DNA of 64,000 bases from Marisediminitalea aggregata (GTDB lineage Bacteria > Pseudomonadota > Gammaproteobacteria > Enterobacterales > Alteromonadaceae): assembly GCF_900129565.1 (NCBI RefSeq), contig NZ_FQWD01000006.1:186001-250000 (forward strand), written 5' to 3'. A program made the position numbers and the translations under genes. Numbering within the stretch: position 1 is the first letter of the stretch; every line of letters begins with the position of its first letter. Under the pieces are notes generated by a model, which worked only from the letters and a program-made list of their open reading frames with translations, made no database searches and had not been told where the DNA came from. This document shows positions 44,072 through 54,176 of this stretch, piece by piece.

Positions 44072-47000
44072 TTACTTTGCGATAATCTCGTCGTTACCTG
44101 TTGATGAGCCTACCTGCGCACGTGTAGGCTTTCTGAACAATTGACGGAAGTCATCTAGAATAACGTACAGCGCAGGTACCAGCAGCAAGGTGATAACCGT
44201 CGCAAACAAAATACCGAACGCCAATGAAATTGCCATAGGTATCACTACCTGAGCCTGCAAACTTCTCTCGAACATAATGGGTACTAAGCCCATGAAGGTT
44301 GTCAGCGAGGTAAGAATAATGGCGCGGAAGCGCTGGGTTCCGGCGTTAATAGCCGCATCGATGAGACGGTGTCCTTCTGCTCTTGCCCGGTTTACAAAGT
44401 CAACCATTATCAGACTGTCGTTTACCACTACACCAGACAGCGCAATAATGCCGCAAATCGACAATACGCTAACAGCATGGCCCAACAACAAGTGCCCTAC
44501 AATGGCCCCAAATATACCGAATGGAATAACTGACATGATAATAATTGGTTGGCTGTAAGAGCGAAGCGGCACTGCAAGTAACGCGTAGATGGCAAACAGT
44601 GCAAACAATAAGCCTTTACCCAGTGAGCCCATGGCTTCCATTTGCTCGCGCGAGTTACCCTGAAGTTTAAAGTCTACCCGCGGATAGCGCTTCAGAATAT
44701 CCGGAATAACCTCACCAATCATTTCCATTGTGACTTTATTAGGCTCTACTAAATCGGCATTGACCGCAGCAGACACGGTAACTGAGCGTTTTCCGTCTAC
44801 CCTAATAATGGAGTCGTAGCCTTTGCCCATCTTGATTTCTGCAACCTGGTCGAACGGCACGTCCTGCCCATTGGGCGCTCGCACCCGCATCGTTTCCAGG
44901 TGACCAACAGAGTTACGCGCATCCTGCGGATAGCGGACCATGACTTTGATTTCTTCATCGTCACGCTGTATGCGCTGCACTTCTGCGCCATAGAAGCCAT
45001 AACGGACTTGCTGACCTAACTGCTGAAGTGTAATACCCAGGGCTTCTGCCTGAGGCTTAAGTTGAAGCTGAATTTCATCCGAGCCACCTGCGAACGTATC
45101 ATTGATATCAGAGACACCATTGTATTCAGCTAGTGCAGCCTTGACGTCCTGACTGATTTTCTCCAGATCTTCAATGTGTGCCGAGCTAAATTCAAAACTC
45201 AGATCTGAGCCGCCGCCTGGCCCACCGGGTGAAGCAAAACTCAGGGTTTTCACCCCTGCCAACTCAGGCATTTGCTCACGCCAGCGCTCTTGAATTTCCG
45301 TGTCAGTCATATCCCGGGCTTCGCCTTTGGTGAGCTCGACAAAGACTTGACCACCCAATGAACCGCTATCGAATGCGACAGCATGCTTTACTACGCCCTG
45401 CCCGGTCTCCTCAATGACCTGTGCGTCCATTCGGTACATTGCGGCGAGCATGGTATCCATGATCTTGTCTCGCTGCGACAAAGAAGACCCTGGCTCTAGC
45501 TCGACACTAGCCTGTACAAAATCGCTTGGAATGGTAGGGAAGAATACAAATCGCACCAAGTCCCCTTTAAACATGCCATAAGTCAGGATCAGCATGCTCA
45601 CAAACGTCGCCAGGGTGACATAACGGAACTTCACAGCTTTTTGCAGAAACGGTGCATAGGTATTTTTAATAAAGGTTTTAATACCTTCACTAAAGAAATC
45701 CCGGAATCGCTGAAAAGCGTTTGCCTTTGCCGGGTCATAAGGCTTCATTTTCATGTGAGCCAGATGAGCAGGCAGGATCAGCTTCGACTCAATCAAAGAA
45801 AAGACCAGACAAACAATGACAACCAACCCGATGGTTTTCCAGATAACGCCGAACGGCCCGGACACCATTAACATTGGAGAGAAAGCGGCGATCGTAGTCA
45901 GTACCCCAAAGGTTGCAGGCATCGCGACCTTTTTGACACCCGCAATGACGTTGTCAGTGCTGTGTCCCTTAGCGTCTATTTCGGAATAGGCGGACTCCCC
46001 CATAATAATGGCATCATCCACCACGATCCCCAGTACCAGTATGAACGCGAACAAGCTCAACATGTTGATGGATACCCCCATCATGTCCATAGGCAATACC
46101 ATCAGCGTGCCCAGGAAACAGACCGGTAAGCCCACCATAACCCAGAATGCCAGCTTGATTTTTAGAAACAGCGACAGCACCAAAAATACCAACACACCAC
46201 CCCAGAACATGTTTTCCAGCATCATGTTCAGGCGATCTGCCAGATAAAACGAGGAATCACCCCATGAGTCAGCCTGTATATTCGCGGGGAAATCCTTTTT
46301 ATGGGTATCGAGGTACTGGTTAACTTCTTTGGAAATCTCCAGTGCGTTTTGATCACCTACCGCGCGAACCCGAATATTTACCGCCGGTTTGTTGTCGAAC
46401 ATCGCATATTGCTGGTCCTCAACAAAGCCATCATCAATCGTGGCTATATCCCCCACCGTGAGTCGGCTGCCATCATCCCGGGTTAGCAATACCACTTGCG
46501 CGAATTCATAGCCGGTATACGCCTGGCCTTTGGTTCTAAGCAGAATATTGCCATTGTCAGACTTAATGGCGCCACCGGGTAAATCTACGGAAGACTGGCG
46601 CACCGCATTTACCACTTCCGAAAATGTAAGATTGTATTTTTGTAGCGTGTATTCAGACAATTCAATGGAGATTTCGTAATCGCGATCGCCCACCACCTGC
46701 ACATTGGAAATACCCGGCAGATTAGCCACATCATCACGCAGATTCTTGGCAAACTCTTTCAGTTCTCGCTCACTGGCATCACCGTATACGGCAATCCACA
46801 TTACATCCTGCAAAAACTTAGTGCGATAAACGATGGGCTTTTCGGTATTGCCAGGGAAACTGGGGATTGCATCGACCTGTGCTTTTACTTCATCTAGCAC
46901 CAGTTGCACATCGTAATCTTCTTCAACTTCGATAGTGACTGAGCCCATGCCTTCAACCGCAGTCGATGTCATCTTCTTGATACCATCGAGGTCTTTAATG

Positions 47001-47230
47001 GCATCTTCGATTTTAAGCAGTACGCCTTCTTCGACTTCCTGAGGCGCAGCCCCAAGATAAGGCACTCGAACTGAGATGATATTCACTTCGAAATTTGGAA
47101 ACACCTGCTTTTGAATCGACATCGCCCCAAACAGGCCGCCAATCAGTAGAATCCACATGAGTAAGTTTGCCGCAACATTGTTACGCGCGAACCAGGCTAT
47201 CATGCCTGTATGCGTATTATAGGATTGCAT
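44072..47230 (-). CDS. RND-family efflux transporter permease
   Basis: The 1052-residue inner-membrane pump subunit has twelve transmembrane segments in two repeats with two large periplasmic loops. The N-terminus has WFARNNVAANLLMWILLIGG. TM4 has ILVLGIVVDDAIIMGESAY with the paired Asp needed for proton transfer. The second repeat has LSGVVVNDSLIMVDFVNRA. It exports hydrophobic compounds with the adaptor encoded three bases upstream and an outer-membrane channel not seen here. Compared with AcrB-type pumps the sequence fits the HAE-1/CusA-unlike 'VexK/HAE' group; the substrate is unknown. Confidence 0.95.
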   Translation of the reverse strand: MQSYNTHTGMIAWFARNNVAANLLMWILLIGGLFGAMSIQKQVFPNFEVNIISVRVPYLGAAPQEVEEGVLLKIEDAIKDLDGIKKMTSTAVEGMGSVTIEVEEDYDVQLVLDEVKAQVDAIPSFPGNTEKPIVYRTKFLQDVMWIAVYGDASERELKEFAKNLRDDVANLPGISNVQVVGDRDYEISIELSEYTLQKYNLTFSEVVNAVRQSSVDLPGGAIKSDNGNILLRTKGQAYTGYEFAQVVLLTRDDGSRLTVGDIATIDDGFVEDQQYAMFDNKPAVNIRVRAVGDQNALEISKEVNQYLDTHKKDFPANIQADSWGDSSFYLADRLNMMLENMFWGGVLVFLVLSLFLKIKLAFWVMVGLPVCFLGTLMVLPMDMMGVSINMLSLFAFILVLGIVVDDAIIMGESAYSEIDAKGHSTDNVIAGVKKVAMPATFGVLTTIAAFSPMLMVSGPFGVIWKTIGLVVIVCLVFSLIESKLILPAHLAHMKMKPYDPAKANAFQRFRDFFSEGIKTFIKNTYAPFLQKAVKFRYVTLATFVSMLILTYGMFKGDLVRFVFFPTIPSDFVQASVELEPGSSLSQRDKIMDTMLAAMYRMDAQVIEETGQGVVKHAVAFDSGSLGGQVFVELTKGEARDMTDTEIQERWREQMPELAGVKTLSFASPGGPGGGSDLSFEFSSAHIEDLEKISQDVKAALAEYNGVSDINDTFAGGSDEIQLQLKPQAEALGITLQQLGQQVRYGFYGAEVQRIQRDDEEIKVMVRYPQDARNSVGHLETMRVRAPNGQDVPFDQVAEIKMGKGYDSIIRVDGKRSVTVSAAVNADLVEPNKVTMEMIGEVIPDILKRYPRVDFKLQGNSREQMEAMGSLGKGLLFALFAIYALLAVPLRSYSQPIIIMSVIPFGIFGAIVGHLLLGHAVSVLSICGIIALSGVVVNDSLIMVDFVNRARAEGHRLIDAAINAGTQRFRAIILTSLTTFMGLVPIMFERSLQAQVVIPMAISLAFGILFATVITLLLVPALYVILDDFRQLFRKPTRAQVGSSTGNDEIIAK

Positions 47231-47233
47231 AGG

Positions 47234-48439
47234 TTATTCCCCTGTACTCAACGCAGCAGGCTCATCGGCCACATCATCTTTGGCAGGATCTTCTCCTGCA
47301 ATTCGCAACGGCATGCCGTCAAACGGATTAGGGACGGCGCTGCGAATAACTTTATCACCACTTTGCAAGCCTTCTGATATATAAACACTCTGCGGATTAG
47401 AGCGGGCAACTTTTACGTTGCGAATAGACAAGGTGTTGTCTTCACTCACAACCAGCACAGACCCGTCCAAGCGCAACAGACTTCTTGGGATCACTATCAG
47501 TGTTTGTGCTTGTGTACCACTTACCGTTGCTTGCACAAATTGGCCAAATCGCAGTGGGACAGGGTGCAAATCTGTGTTGTCACGGCCATACGGGTCGTTC
47601 ACCTCAACTACTGCGTAGATCAAACGGTTTGTAGTATCGAGTACGCCTTCACTGCGAACCAATCGCCCTTGCCATTGGTGGAACTTACCGCCAACAACGG
47701 CAGAAAGTGACACAGGATTCTGTTCTTTCACGCCAGCTGAGAGATCGATAAATGCCAGGTCGGCATCGGTAAGTGGCAAGCGCACTTCCGCAACACTAGT
47801 ACCATACAATTCACCCACTTGTGCGCCAGTCGCAATAAACTGGCCTAAATCAACATTTCGTTTTATAACAATGCCATCATAAGGCGCAACAATTTGCGTT
47901 CTGGCCAGATTGCGCTGCGCGCGGGCCAGTTTAGCTTTTGCGGCTTTTACATTGGCCTGCTCCTTCGCCAACTGCGGTTTGCGAAGCCCAAGTTCAGGTG
48001 GTACTACGCTGCGAACAGAACGCCATTCTTCAGCAGCTACCTTACCACGCGCGACTTCTTCTTCCAGGGCGGCTTCTGCCTGAGCCAACTCCGCTTCAGC
48101 CAAACGAAGGTCCGTCTCGTAATCGTCTCGTTCAAGGGTTAACAGTACATCACCTTTGCGGAACATCCCCCCCACCACAAAGTTATCTGACAAGCTCACT
48201 ACTCGTCCGCTAACCTGTGCTGCGACCATGGTTTTATGTTTAGGCAGGACGTTGCCCTGAGAGCTGACGGTAAATTCAACGTGTTCACTGTAAACAGGTT
48301 CTGCGTCAACTAAAAAGGCTTTTTCTTCAACCACTTTCTTTTCTGGCGGCTTTTTACCCAGAATCATGACGGCTGTCAGAACAATTGCAACCAGCAGTAT
48401 TAACAACGGAATACCCGCTTTTGCGATAGAAGATTTCAT
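47234..48439 (-). CDS. RND efflux periplasmic adaptor (membrane-fusion protein)
   Basis: The 401-residue adaptor has an N-terminal membrane anchor (KAGIPLLILLVAIVLTAVMI). The lipoyl/hairpin core follows (VVSLSDNFVVGGMFRKGDVL), then a coiled coil rich in Glu/Ala/Lys near 95-160, and IVAPYDGIVIKRNVDLGQFI is the second lipoyl half. It links the permease at 44072 to an outer-membrane channel. I start at ATG 48439; a GTG at 48469 is possible. It is the first gene of the operon. Confidence 0.93.
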   Translation of the reverse strand: MKSSIAKAGIPLLILLVAIVLTAVMILGKKPPEKKVVEEKAFLVDAEPVYSEHVEFTVSSQGNVLPKHKTMVAAQVSGRVVSLSDNFVVGGMFRKGDVLLTLERDDYETDLRLAEAELAQAEAALEEEVARGKVAAEEWRSVRSVVPPELGLRKPQLAKEQANVKAAKAKLARAQRNLARTQIVAPYDGIVIKRNVDLGQFIATGAQVGELYGTSVAEVRLPLTDADLAFIDLSAGVKEQNPVSLSAVVGGKFHQWQGRLVRSEGVLDTTNRLIYAVVEVNDPYGRDNTDLHPVPLRFGQFVQATVSGTQAQTLIVIPRSLLRLDGSVLVVSEDNTLSIRNVKVARSNPQSVYISEGLQSGDKVIRSAVPNPFDGMPLRIAGEDPAKDDVADEPAALSTGE

Positions 48440-48809
48440 GTATGTGTCACCCGATTGGCCCAAAAGCACGATGCTTTTTTCGTCTAATTATTGTATTTGC
48501 ACTTTGTAATGCCCGTTGTGAAGTGAAAAAAATTTTCACATGGCACTCCTTATACTGAAGTGTAAAATGACTGGATGACAAACGCTTCAATAACTTTGTT
48601 AAAAATTGTAACCGCTGTCACAATCAACTTTTCCAAACGTTTGACAGCGACAACCTTACACAAATACAGTCACTAAACTTAATCGATTAAGCCTTTTTGA
48701 ATAAAAACTTTCACTTACTGTATGTTTTTTGCGCCATCACTCTTGAATTGCTAGTTTTTTGAGCGTAACTTGTAAGTTAATTACACGATGTAATGCTTAG
48801 GAGAAAACA
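48440..48809. promoter_or_regulatory. 370-base divergent control region
   Basis: This gap separates the RND operon (minus) from the CBM48 gene (plus). It contains two inverted repeats: GTGAAAA-AAA-TTTTCAC (48523-48539), and CGCTGTCA with TGACAGCG (48613-48620 and 48642-48649, 21 bases apart). Either may be an efflux-regulator operator. No regulator gene is adjacent, and no protein-coding frame looks real. Confidence 0.5.
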
Positions 48810-49118
48810 ATGAGCCTGAAGAAGCAATATTTAAAATCAAAACCGGTATGTAAAGTGACCTTTAAGCTCACTGCTGAAGAAGCAAAGAACGCCTCAACGG
48901 CCAAATTGGTCGGCGACTTTAACGAATGGGATCTTTCTGCTGAACCAATGAAGAAACTCAAGAACGGGGATTTCACTCAAACCTTGAACTTACCCGCTGA
49001 TGCTGAATATCAGTTCCGGTATTTATTGGATGAAGACGTATGGGAAAATGACTGGGCTGCCGATGCTTATGTCGCGTCTCCGGTCAGCCTCGAAGAAAAC
49101 TCTCTCGTTCGTGTTTAA
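48810..49118 (+). CDS. Stand-alone CBM48/isoamylase N-terminal-like domain protein
   Basis: The 102-residue protein is a single early-set beta-sandwich domain: CKVTFKLTAEEAKNASTAKL, then LVGDFNEWDLSAEPMKKLKN, which is the hallmark of the CBM48/AMPK-beta glycogen-binding family, and YQFRYLLDEDVWENDW. No catalytic domain follows. It may bind glycogen or alpha-glucans, or regulate another enzyme. A GGAGAAAAC ribosome site precedes the ATG and a terminator follows. Confidence 0.88.
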   Translation: MSLKKQYLKSKPVCKVTFKLTAEEAKNASTAKLVGDFNEWDLSAEPMKKLKNGDFTQTLNLPADAEYQFRYLLDEDVWENDWAADAYVASPVSLEENSLVRV

Positions 49119-49126
49119 CCGGCAAC

Positions 49127-49156
49127 AAAAGGGGCTTCGAACAAGAAGCCCTTTTT
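49127..49156 (+). terminator. Rho-independent terminator after the CBM48 gene
   Basis: A GGGCTTC / GAAGCCC stem with flanking A- and T-runs (loop GAACAA region) sits nine bases after the stop. The left A-run can also serve the convergent etfA transcript. Confidence 0.8.
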
Positions 49157-49178
49157 CGTTATGGTATTTCGCACCTGA

Positions 49179-50105
49179 TTACAGGCCTGCTTCCAATTCC
49201 GGCAGCGCTTCGAACAAATCAGCGACTAAGCCGTAGTCAGCTACCTGGAAGATAGGTGCCTCAGGGTCTTTGTTTATAGCCACGATGACTTTCGAGTCTT
49301 TCATACCTGCCAGATGTTGAATAGCACCAGAAATACCTACGGCAATATACAACTGCGGCGCAACAATCTTACCAGTTTGCCCTACTTGCATATCATTAGG
49401 CACAAAGCCGGCATCAACCGCAGCACGTGAAGCACCTACAGCAGCGCCCAGTTTATCGGCAATGGCTTCCAGCATAGCGAAATGCTCACCATCCTGCATG
49501 CCTCGCCCGCCTGAAATGATAATATTTGCAGCCGTTAACTCAGGTCGATCAGACTTGGTGACTTCTTCGCTCACAAATTCGCTAAGGTTATTAGCGAATA
49601 CACTGTCAACAGCACTTAATGGCGCATTATTTCCGGTAGCTGCAGCGTCGAAGGCCGACGCTCTCACAGTAATAACCTTAACCTCATCGCTGCTTTGTAC
49701 GGTAGCGATCGCGTTACCGGCATAAATAGGACGAACAAATGTATCGGCACTTTCTACCGCAATGACGTCAGACAGTTGAACTACGTCGAGTAACGCAGCA
49801 ACGCGTGGCATGAAGTTTTTACCTGTTGTGGTTGCTGCCGCAACAACATGGCTATAGTCGCCAGCCATGCTGTAGACCAATTCGGCAATGTTCTCGGCTA
49901 ACTGATGTTCATAAACGGCGTTATCAGCAACCAGTACTTGCGTCACGCCTTCAATTTGACTGGCCTCAGTTGCAACGTCGGCGCAATTTGAACCTGCTAC
50001 TAATACATGTATGGCGTCGCCCATTTTGGTAGCCGCATTGACCAGCTTATGAGTCTCAGCTTTTAGCTGGTGGTTATTGTGTTCTGCATAAACTAATACG
50101 GTCAT
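49179..50105 (-). CDS. etfA: Electron transfer flavoprotein alpha subunit
   Basis: EtfA holds FAD and with EtfB takes electrons from acyl-CoA dehydrogenases such as FadE. The 308 residues fit the family. The C-terminal FAD domain shows [36 protein letters not shown]-like residues, and [20 protein letters not shown]. The start overlaps the etfB stop by one base (TAATG), so the two subunits are translated together. Confidence 0.97.
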   Translation of the reverse strand: MTVLVYAEHNNHQLKAETHKLVNAATKMGDAIHVLVAGSNCADVATEASQIEGVTQVLVADNAVYEHQLAENIAELVYSMAGDYSHVVAAATTTGKNFMPRVAALLDVVQLSDVIAVESADTFVRPIYAGNAIATVQSSDEVKVITVRASAFDAAATGNNAPLSAVDSVFANNLSEFVSEEVTKSDRPELTAANIIISGGRGMQDGEHFAMLEAIADKLGAAVGASRAAVDAGFVPNDMQVGQTGKIVAPQLYIAVGISGAIQHLAGMKDSKVIVAINKDPEAPIFQVADYGLVADLFEALPELEAGL

Positions 50106-50854
50106 TAGATCACCTTCGCTTCGTCACGTAGTTTAGTTAACAATTCCTGCACAGAGTCGACTTTGATGCCGGCTTCCCGTGTAGGCGGAGGCGTGACTTT
50201 CAGGGTAGTCACACGAGGTGTTAGCGCTACGCCAAGCTCTTCTGCGGTTTTGACATCCAGCGGTTTACGCTTTGCTTTCATAATATCTGGTAACTTTGCA
50301 TAGCGAGGTTCATTCAGGCGCAAATCAGTCGATACCACGGCTGGTAATGTCAGTTTCAATGTTTGCAAACCGCCATCAACTTCTCTTGTCACCAATACAT
50401 GGTCGCCTTCAACCACGACTTCTGATGCGAATGTGCCTTGTGGCATACCGGCTAACGCTGCCAGCATTTGTCCGGTTTGGTTGTTGTCTGTATCAATAGC
50501 TTGCTTACCGATAATAACCAGACCAGGTTGCTCCTGCTCAACCAATTTAGCCAGCAGCTTGGCAACTTGCAGTGACTCAGGAAATGCATCACATTCAACA
50601 TGAATACCGCGATCCACACCTAGCGCCATGGCGTTGCGCAGCTGTTCCTGACACGCTTTAGGACCGACCGTGACGGCAACAATCTCTGTTGCAACACCTT
50701 TCTCTTTCAACCTGACGGCCTCTTCCACTGCGATTTCACAAAATGGATTCATCGACATTTTGGCGTTTGTCAGATCAACGTCAGATTGATCTGATTTCAC
50801 TCTTACCTTTACGTTGTAGTCGATTACCCGTTTTACCGGTACGAGTATTTTCAT
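50105..50854 (-). CDS. etfB: Electron transfer flavoprotein beta subunit
   Basis: EtfB binds AMP and pairs with EtfA. The 249 residues start [60 protein letters not shown] and the [20 protein letters not shown] block are family signatures. It is the first gene of the etfBA operon. The upstream divergent region, shared with ETF-QO, has a LiuR-like palindrome at 51025-51042. Confidence 0.97.
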   Translation of the reverse strand: MKILVPVKRVIDYNVKVRVKSDQSDVDLTNAKMSMNPFCEIAVEEAVRLKEKGVATEIVAVTVGPKACQEQLRNAMALGVDRGIHVECDAFPESLQVAKLLAKLVEQEQPGLVIIGKQAIDTDNNQTGQMLAALAGMPQGTFASEVVVEGDHVLVTREVDGGLQTLKLTLPAVVSTDLRLNEPRYAKLPDIMKAKRKPLDVKTAEELGVALTPRVTTLKVTPPPTREAGIKVDSVQELLTKLRDEAKVI

Positions 50855-51024
50855 AATTTCCTCTGATTTGAATCAATTGCCGATTGTTGAAAAAACACTA
50901 TCGTTATTACCTATACTGACATCATGGCATAGCCGTTTTGTTTTGCTTTGATGACAATCAAAGCATAGTGTCAAACAAGGATTACAACAGTTTAATAACA
51001 TTTCTATCATAAAATTTACTTCCA

Positions 51025-51042
51025 GTTGACGTAAACGTCAAC
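51025..51042. promoter_or_regulatory. LiuR-like palindrome between etfBA and ETF-QO
   Basis: GTTGACGT-AA-ACGTCAAC is a perfect 18-bp palindrome matching the pattern described for LiuR, the MerR-family regulator of branched-chain amino-acid breakdown. It overlaps a candidate -35 TTGACG (51026) with TAGTTT 17 bases on, a MerR-type placement for ETF-QO. The same region serves etfB. Confidence 0.72.
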
Positions 51043-51138
51043 CTGGTTTAGTTTGACGCGAAATATTCAACAGGTGACGGGTGGCAAAAGTTCTTGCCAT
51101 TAACGCCTCACAACGCCTTAACGACGAGGAGCGACGCT

Positions 51139-52785
51139 GTGGAAAGAGAATCGATGGAATTTGACGTAGTGATTGTAGGCGCTGGCCCTTCCGGGCTTTC
51201 GACTGCAATTCGTTTAGCCCAACAAGCACAGGAACATGCTCATCCTGTGAGTATTTGCGTTGTTGAAAAAGGCTCTGAAGTCGGTGCGCACATTCTCTCT
51301 GGTGGTGTAATGGAACCTGACGCCCTCACTGCACTGATACCTGATTGGAAAGAAAAAGGTGCCCCCTTAAATCAAGCTGTTACAGCAGACGAAATGTACT
51401 TACTTCGCAATGAATCAAGTGCCACTAAGCTGCCGGCCTTAGTTACCCCGAAAACCATGCATAACGACGGTAACTACATTGTATCACTGGCTAATGTGTG
51501 CCGCTGGCTTGCAGAACAGGCAGAAGCGTTAGGCGTAGAAATATTCCCTGGTTTTGCCGCTGCAGAAGTGCATTACAATGACGACGGCAGTGTTGGCGGT
51601 GTTATCACGGGTGATATGGGCGTGGATGCCAACGGAGAGCAAAAAGACGGTTACATGCCAGGCATGATCCTGAAAGCAACCTACACCGTGTTTGCAGAAG
51701 GCTGTCGTGGACATCTGGGTAAAACCCTCATCGAGTCATTCAATCTCGACGCTGAGGCCACACCACAGCACTACGCGATTGGTTTTAAGGAAATTTGGGA
51801 TATTGATCCTGCGAAGCATCAACCCGGGTTGGTTGTTCATGCGGCCGGCTGGCCGCTAACCGAAGCATCCGGTGGAAGCTACCTGTATCATGCTGAAAAC
51901 AACCAGGTATTTGTTGGCCTCATTGTCGATTTGAATTATCACAACCCGCACCTAAGTCCATTTGATGAATTCCAACGAATGAAGCACCACCCGCTGTTTT
52001 CTCAGTACCTTGAGGGCGGCGAGCGTGTTGCTTATGGTGCAAGAGCAATAACAAAAGGCGGATTTAACTCACTGCCAACGATGACGTTTCCTGGGGGCTG
52101 TCTGGTGGGTTGTAATGCGGGCACACTTAATTTCTCTAAAATTAAAGGCATTCATACCGCTATAAAATCCGGCATGCTGGCTGCTGAAAGTATTTTCACA
52201 TCATTAAAAGATGAAAAAACAAACGAATTTAGCTCAATATTCAACCAGAATTTTAATAACAGTGATCTACGAGAAGAGTTATTTAAAGCCCGAAATTTCG
52301 GCCCTGCCCTGCATAAATTCGGTAATATCTTAGGCGGTGCTTTTAATACGTTTGAGCAGAATATATTGGGTGGTCGCAGCTTTTTTACATTGAAAGACAT
52401 GACGCCTGACTTTGCTAAAATGAATAAGGCATCAGAATCGACAAAATTTAATTACCCGAAGCCTGATAATAAACTGAGCTTCGACAAGCTTTCATCGGTG
52501 TATCTGGCTAATACGCACCACGATGAAGATCAACCTTGCCATTTACAACTCAAAGACAACGCTGTACCTATTGCCATTAATTTACCTGATTATGACGAGC
52601 CCGCTCAGCGTTACTGCCCTGCCGGGGTTTATGAAATCGTAGAAGAAGAAGGGAATTCCCCCAGACTACAAATTAATGGAGCAAACTGTGTACATTGTAA
52701 AACGTGTGACATCAAAGACCCGTCACAAAATATACGTTGGTTTGTACCTGAAGGGGCGAGTGGTCCTAATTACCCTAATATGTAA
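51139..52785 (+). CDS. Electron transfer flavoprotein-ubiquinone oxidoreductase
   Basis: This membrane-bound FAD and 4Fe-4S enzyme passes electrons from ETF to ubiquinone. The 548 residues begin with VERESMEFDVVIVGAGPSGL (dinucleotide-binding GAGPSG). The C-terminal 4Fe-4S site has INGANCVHCKTCDIKDPSQN; YLYHAENNQVFVGLIVDLNY lies in the middle. I start at GTG 51139, preceded by GAGGAG eight bases away, and the first residues match family N-termini. It is divergent from etfBA. Confidence 0.95.
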   Translation: MERESMEFDVVIVGAGPSGLSTAIRLAQQAQEHAHPVSICVVEKGSEVGAHILSGGVMEPDALTALIPDWKEKGAPLNQAVTADEMYLLRNESSATKLPALVTPKTMHNDGNYIVSLANVCRWLAEQAEALGVEIFPGFAAAEVHYNDDGSVGGVITGDMGVDANGEQKDGYMPGMILKATYTVFAEGCRGHLGKTLIESFNLDAEATPQHYAIGFKEIWDIDPAKHQPGLVVHAAGWPLTEASGGSYLYHAENNQVFVGLIVDLNYHNPHLSPFDEFQRMKHHPLFSQYLEGGERVAYGARAITKGGFNSLPTMTFPGGCLVGCNAGTLNFSKIKGIHTAIKSGMLAAESIFTSLKDEKTNEFSSIFNQNFNNSDLREELFKARNFGPALHKFGNILGGAFNTFEQNILGGRSFFTLKDMTPDFAKMNKASESTKFNYPKPDNKLSFDKLSSVYLANTHHDEDQPCHLQLKDNAVPIAINLPDYDEPAQRYCPAGVYEIVEEEGNSPRLQINGANCVHCKTCDIKDPSQNIRWFVPEGASGPNYPNM

Positions 52786-52827
52786 ATTAAATAATCAGTA
52801 AATTTATTAAAAATACTTTTGCAAAAG

Positions 52828-52862
52828 ATCGCACTTAAATTAAACTTAAGTGCGATTTTTTT
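52828..52862 (+). terminator. Rho-independent terminator after ETF-QO
   Basis: ATCGCACTTAA pairs with TTAAGTGCGAT around a 7-base loop and runs into seven T's, 42 bases after the stop. Confidence 0.85.
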
Positions 52863-52888
52863 ATGCATCTAATTTAATAGGTAATGTA

Positions 52889-53287
52889 ATGAGTGATTTT
52901 TTAGATATTTTAACTCATGGAAGACGTTTACAAGGTGCAGTTAAGGATTTAACTGTAGAAGAATTAGAAAGTGTTATTGAAAAACTCAATAATATTATTG
53001 AAAAGAAACACGCTCAGGCAGAGGCTGAGATACAGGCTCAGAAAGAAAAACTTGAGAAGCTTGCAGAAATTAAGCAACAAATGGCTGACGCTGGTATCGA
53101 CATCAGCGATCTTCAAGAAGTAGCAGAGCCTAAAGCGAAGCGTAAATCTGCCGGGAAAAAACGCCCGGTGAAATACAAAATTACGGTTGATGGAGACACC
53201 ACAGCCTGGACAGGTGTCGGCAGAATGCCGGTTGTCTTCAAGCAAGCACTTGAAAGTGGTAAATCGTTAGAAGACTTTGCCATTTAA
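52889..53287 (+). CDS. hns: H-NS-family nucleoid protein
   Basis: H-NS binds A/T-rich DNA and silences transcription. The 132-residue protein has an N-terminal coiled-coil oligomerisation half (LEKLAEIKQQMADAGIDISD at about 62-81) and a C-terminal DNA-binding domain ending TAWTGVGRMPVVFKQALESG, which includes the minor-groove TxWTGxGRxP motif. The ATG at 52889 follows TAATAGGTAATGTA. The upstream 100 bases are strongly A/T-rich and could be a self-repression site. A GC-rich terminator follows. Confidence 0.95.
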   Translation: MSDFLDILTHGRRLQGAVKDLTVEELESVIEKLNNIIEKKHAQAEAEIQAQKEKLEKLAEIKQQMADAGIDISDLQEVAEPKAKRKSAGKKRPVKYKITVDGDTTAWTGVGRMPVVFKQALESGKSLEDFAI

Positions 53288-53311
53288 CACAGATAACAAA
53301 TTAAGACTTTA

Positions 53312-53340
53312 AAAGTGGGGGCCTGGCCCCCACTTTGTTT
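53312..53340 (+). terminator. Rho-independent terminator after hns
   Basis: AAAGTGGGGGCC pairs with GGCCCCCACTTT with almost no loop and leads into TGTTTTT. It begins 25 bases after the stop. Confidence 0.85.
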
Positions 53341-53381
53341 TTATCCGTTTAATTAACACCGACACTGAATCATTTTTCTCT

Positions 53382-54176
53382 ATGTCCTTACAACTTCACC
53401 ATCAGGTATTTAAGCAAGACAAGGATGCCCCCTGGGTTGTCTTAATTCACGGTCTGTTTGGCAATTTAGACAATTTAACGGTATTGAGAAAACCACTTGC
53501 TGAGCAATACAATGTCATCACCATTGATTTACCCGATCATGGCGAATCGCCACATGTCGACGCATTTTCACTTTCGTTGTGTGTAGAAGGCATTTCAGCT
53601 TTGCTCGACACTTACGACATAGCTGCTGCTCATATTGTAGGCCACTCTCTCGGCGGGAAAGCAGCCATGATGACGGCATTAATGAAGCCAGAAAAAGTGT
53701 TGTCTCTGGTCGTACTGGATATCTCACCGGTTAACTACCCTCCACATCATCAAACCATTTTTGCGGCTTTAAAACACGTTGATTTATCCGTGGTCACGTC
53801 GCGAAAAGACGCAGATCAACAACTTCAGGCGGGCATTCAGGAAGCCGGCGTCAGGCAGTTTTTACTAAAAAGCCTTTATCAGAACGATGCTGGTGACTGG
53901 CAATGGCGATTCAATTTAACCGGGCTGGAGTCCAACTACACCAATATCAGTCGGTTTGAAGCACCGGCTGGGAGACAGTATTCAGGTAATGTTACATTTA
54001 TAAAAGGCGGTAATTCTGACTATATCAAGCGTGAACATCAGGCTGATATAGCCGCACTCTTCCCCAATGCAAAGGCACGTATTGTCGAAGGGACAGGTCA
54101 TTGGTTACACGCGGAGAAGCCACAGGTAGTGGTAAATTTAGTTTCCCGCGCATTACAAAGTGCCAACCAGGGTTAA
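53382..54176 (+). CDS. ybfF: YbfF-family esterase
   Basis: This 264-residue alpha/beta hydrolase follows E. coli YbfF closely. It has VVLIHGLFGNLDNLTVLRKP near 19-38, the nucleophile elbow HIVGHSLGGKAAMMT, VVLDISPVNYPP, and VEGTGHWLHAEKPQVVV with the catalytic His. YbfF cleaves short acyl esters and acyl-CoAs in vitro, with unknown physiology. In E. coli ybfF also precedes fldA and fur. Confidence 0.93.
   Translation: MSLQLHHQVFKQDKDAPWVVLIHGLFGNLDNLTVLRKPLAEQYNVITIDLPDHGESPHVDAFSLSLCVEGISALLDTYDIAAAHIVGHSLGGKAAMMTALMKPEKVLSLVVLDISPVNYPPHHQTIFAALKHVDLSVVTSRKDADQQLQAGIQEAGVRQFLLKSLYQNDAGDWQWRFNLTGLESNYTNISRFEAPAGRQYSGNVTFIKGGNSDYIKREHQADIAALFPNAKARIVEGTGHWLHAEKPQVVVNLVSRALQSANQG

Noticed and set aside
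44072-48439. A regulator gene for the first RND pump
   Set aside because: No TetR, MarR or LysR gene lies beside the operon, so only operator-like repeats can be noted.
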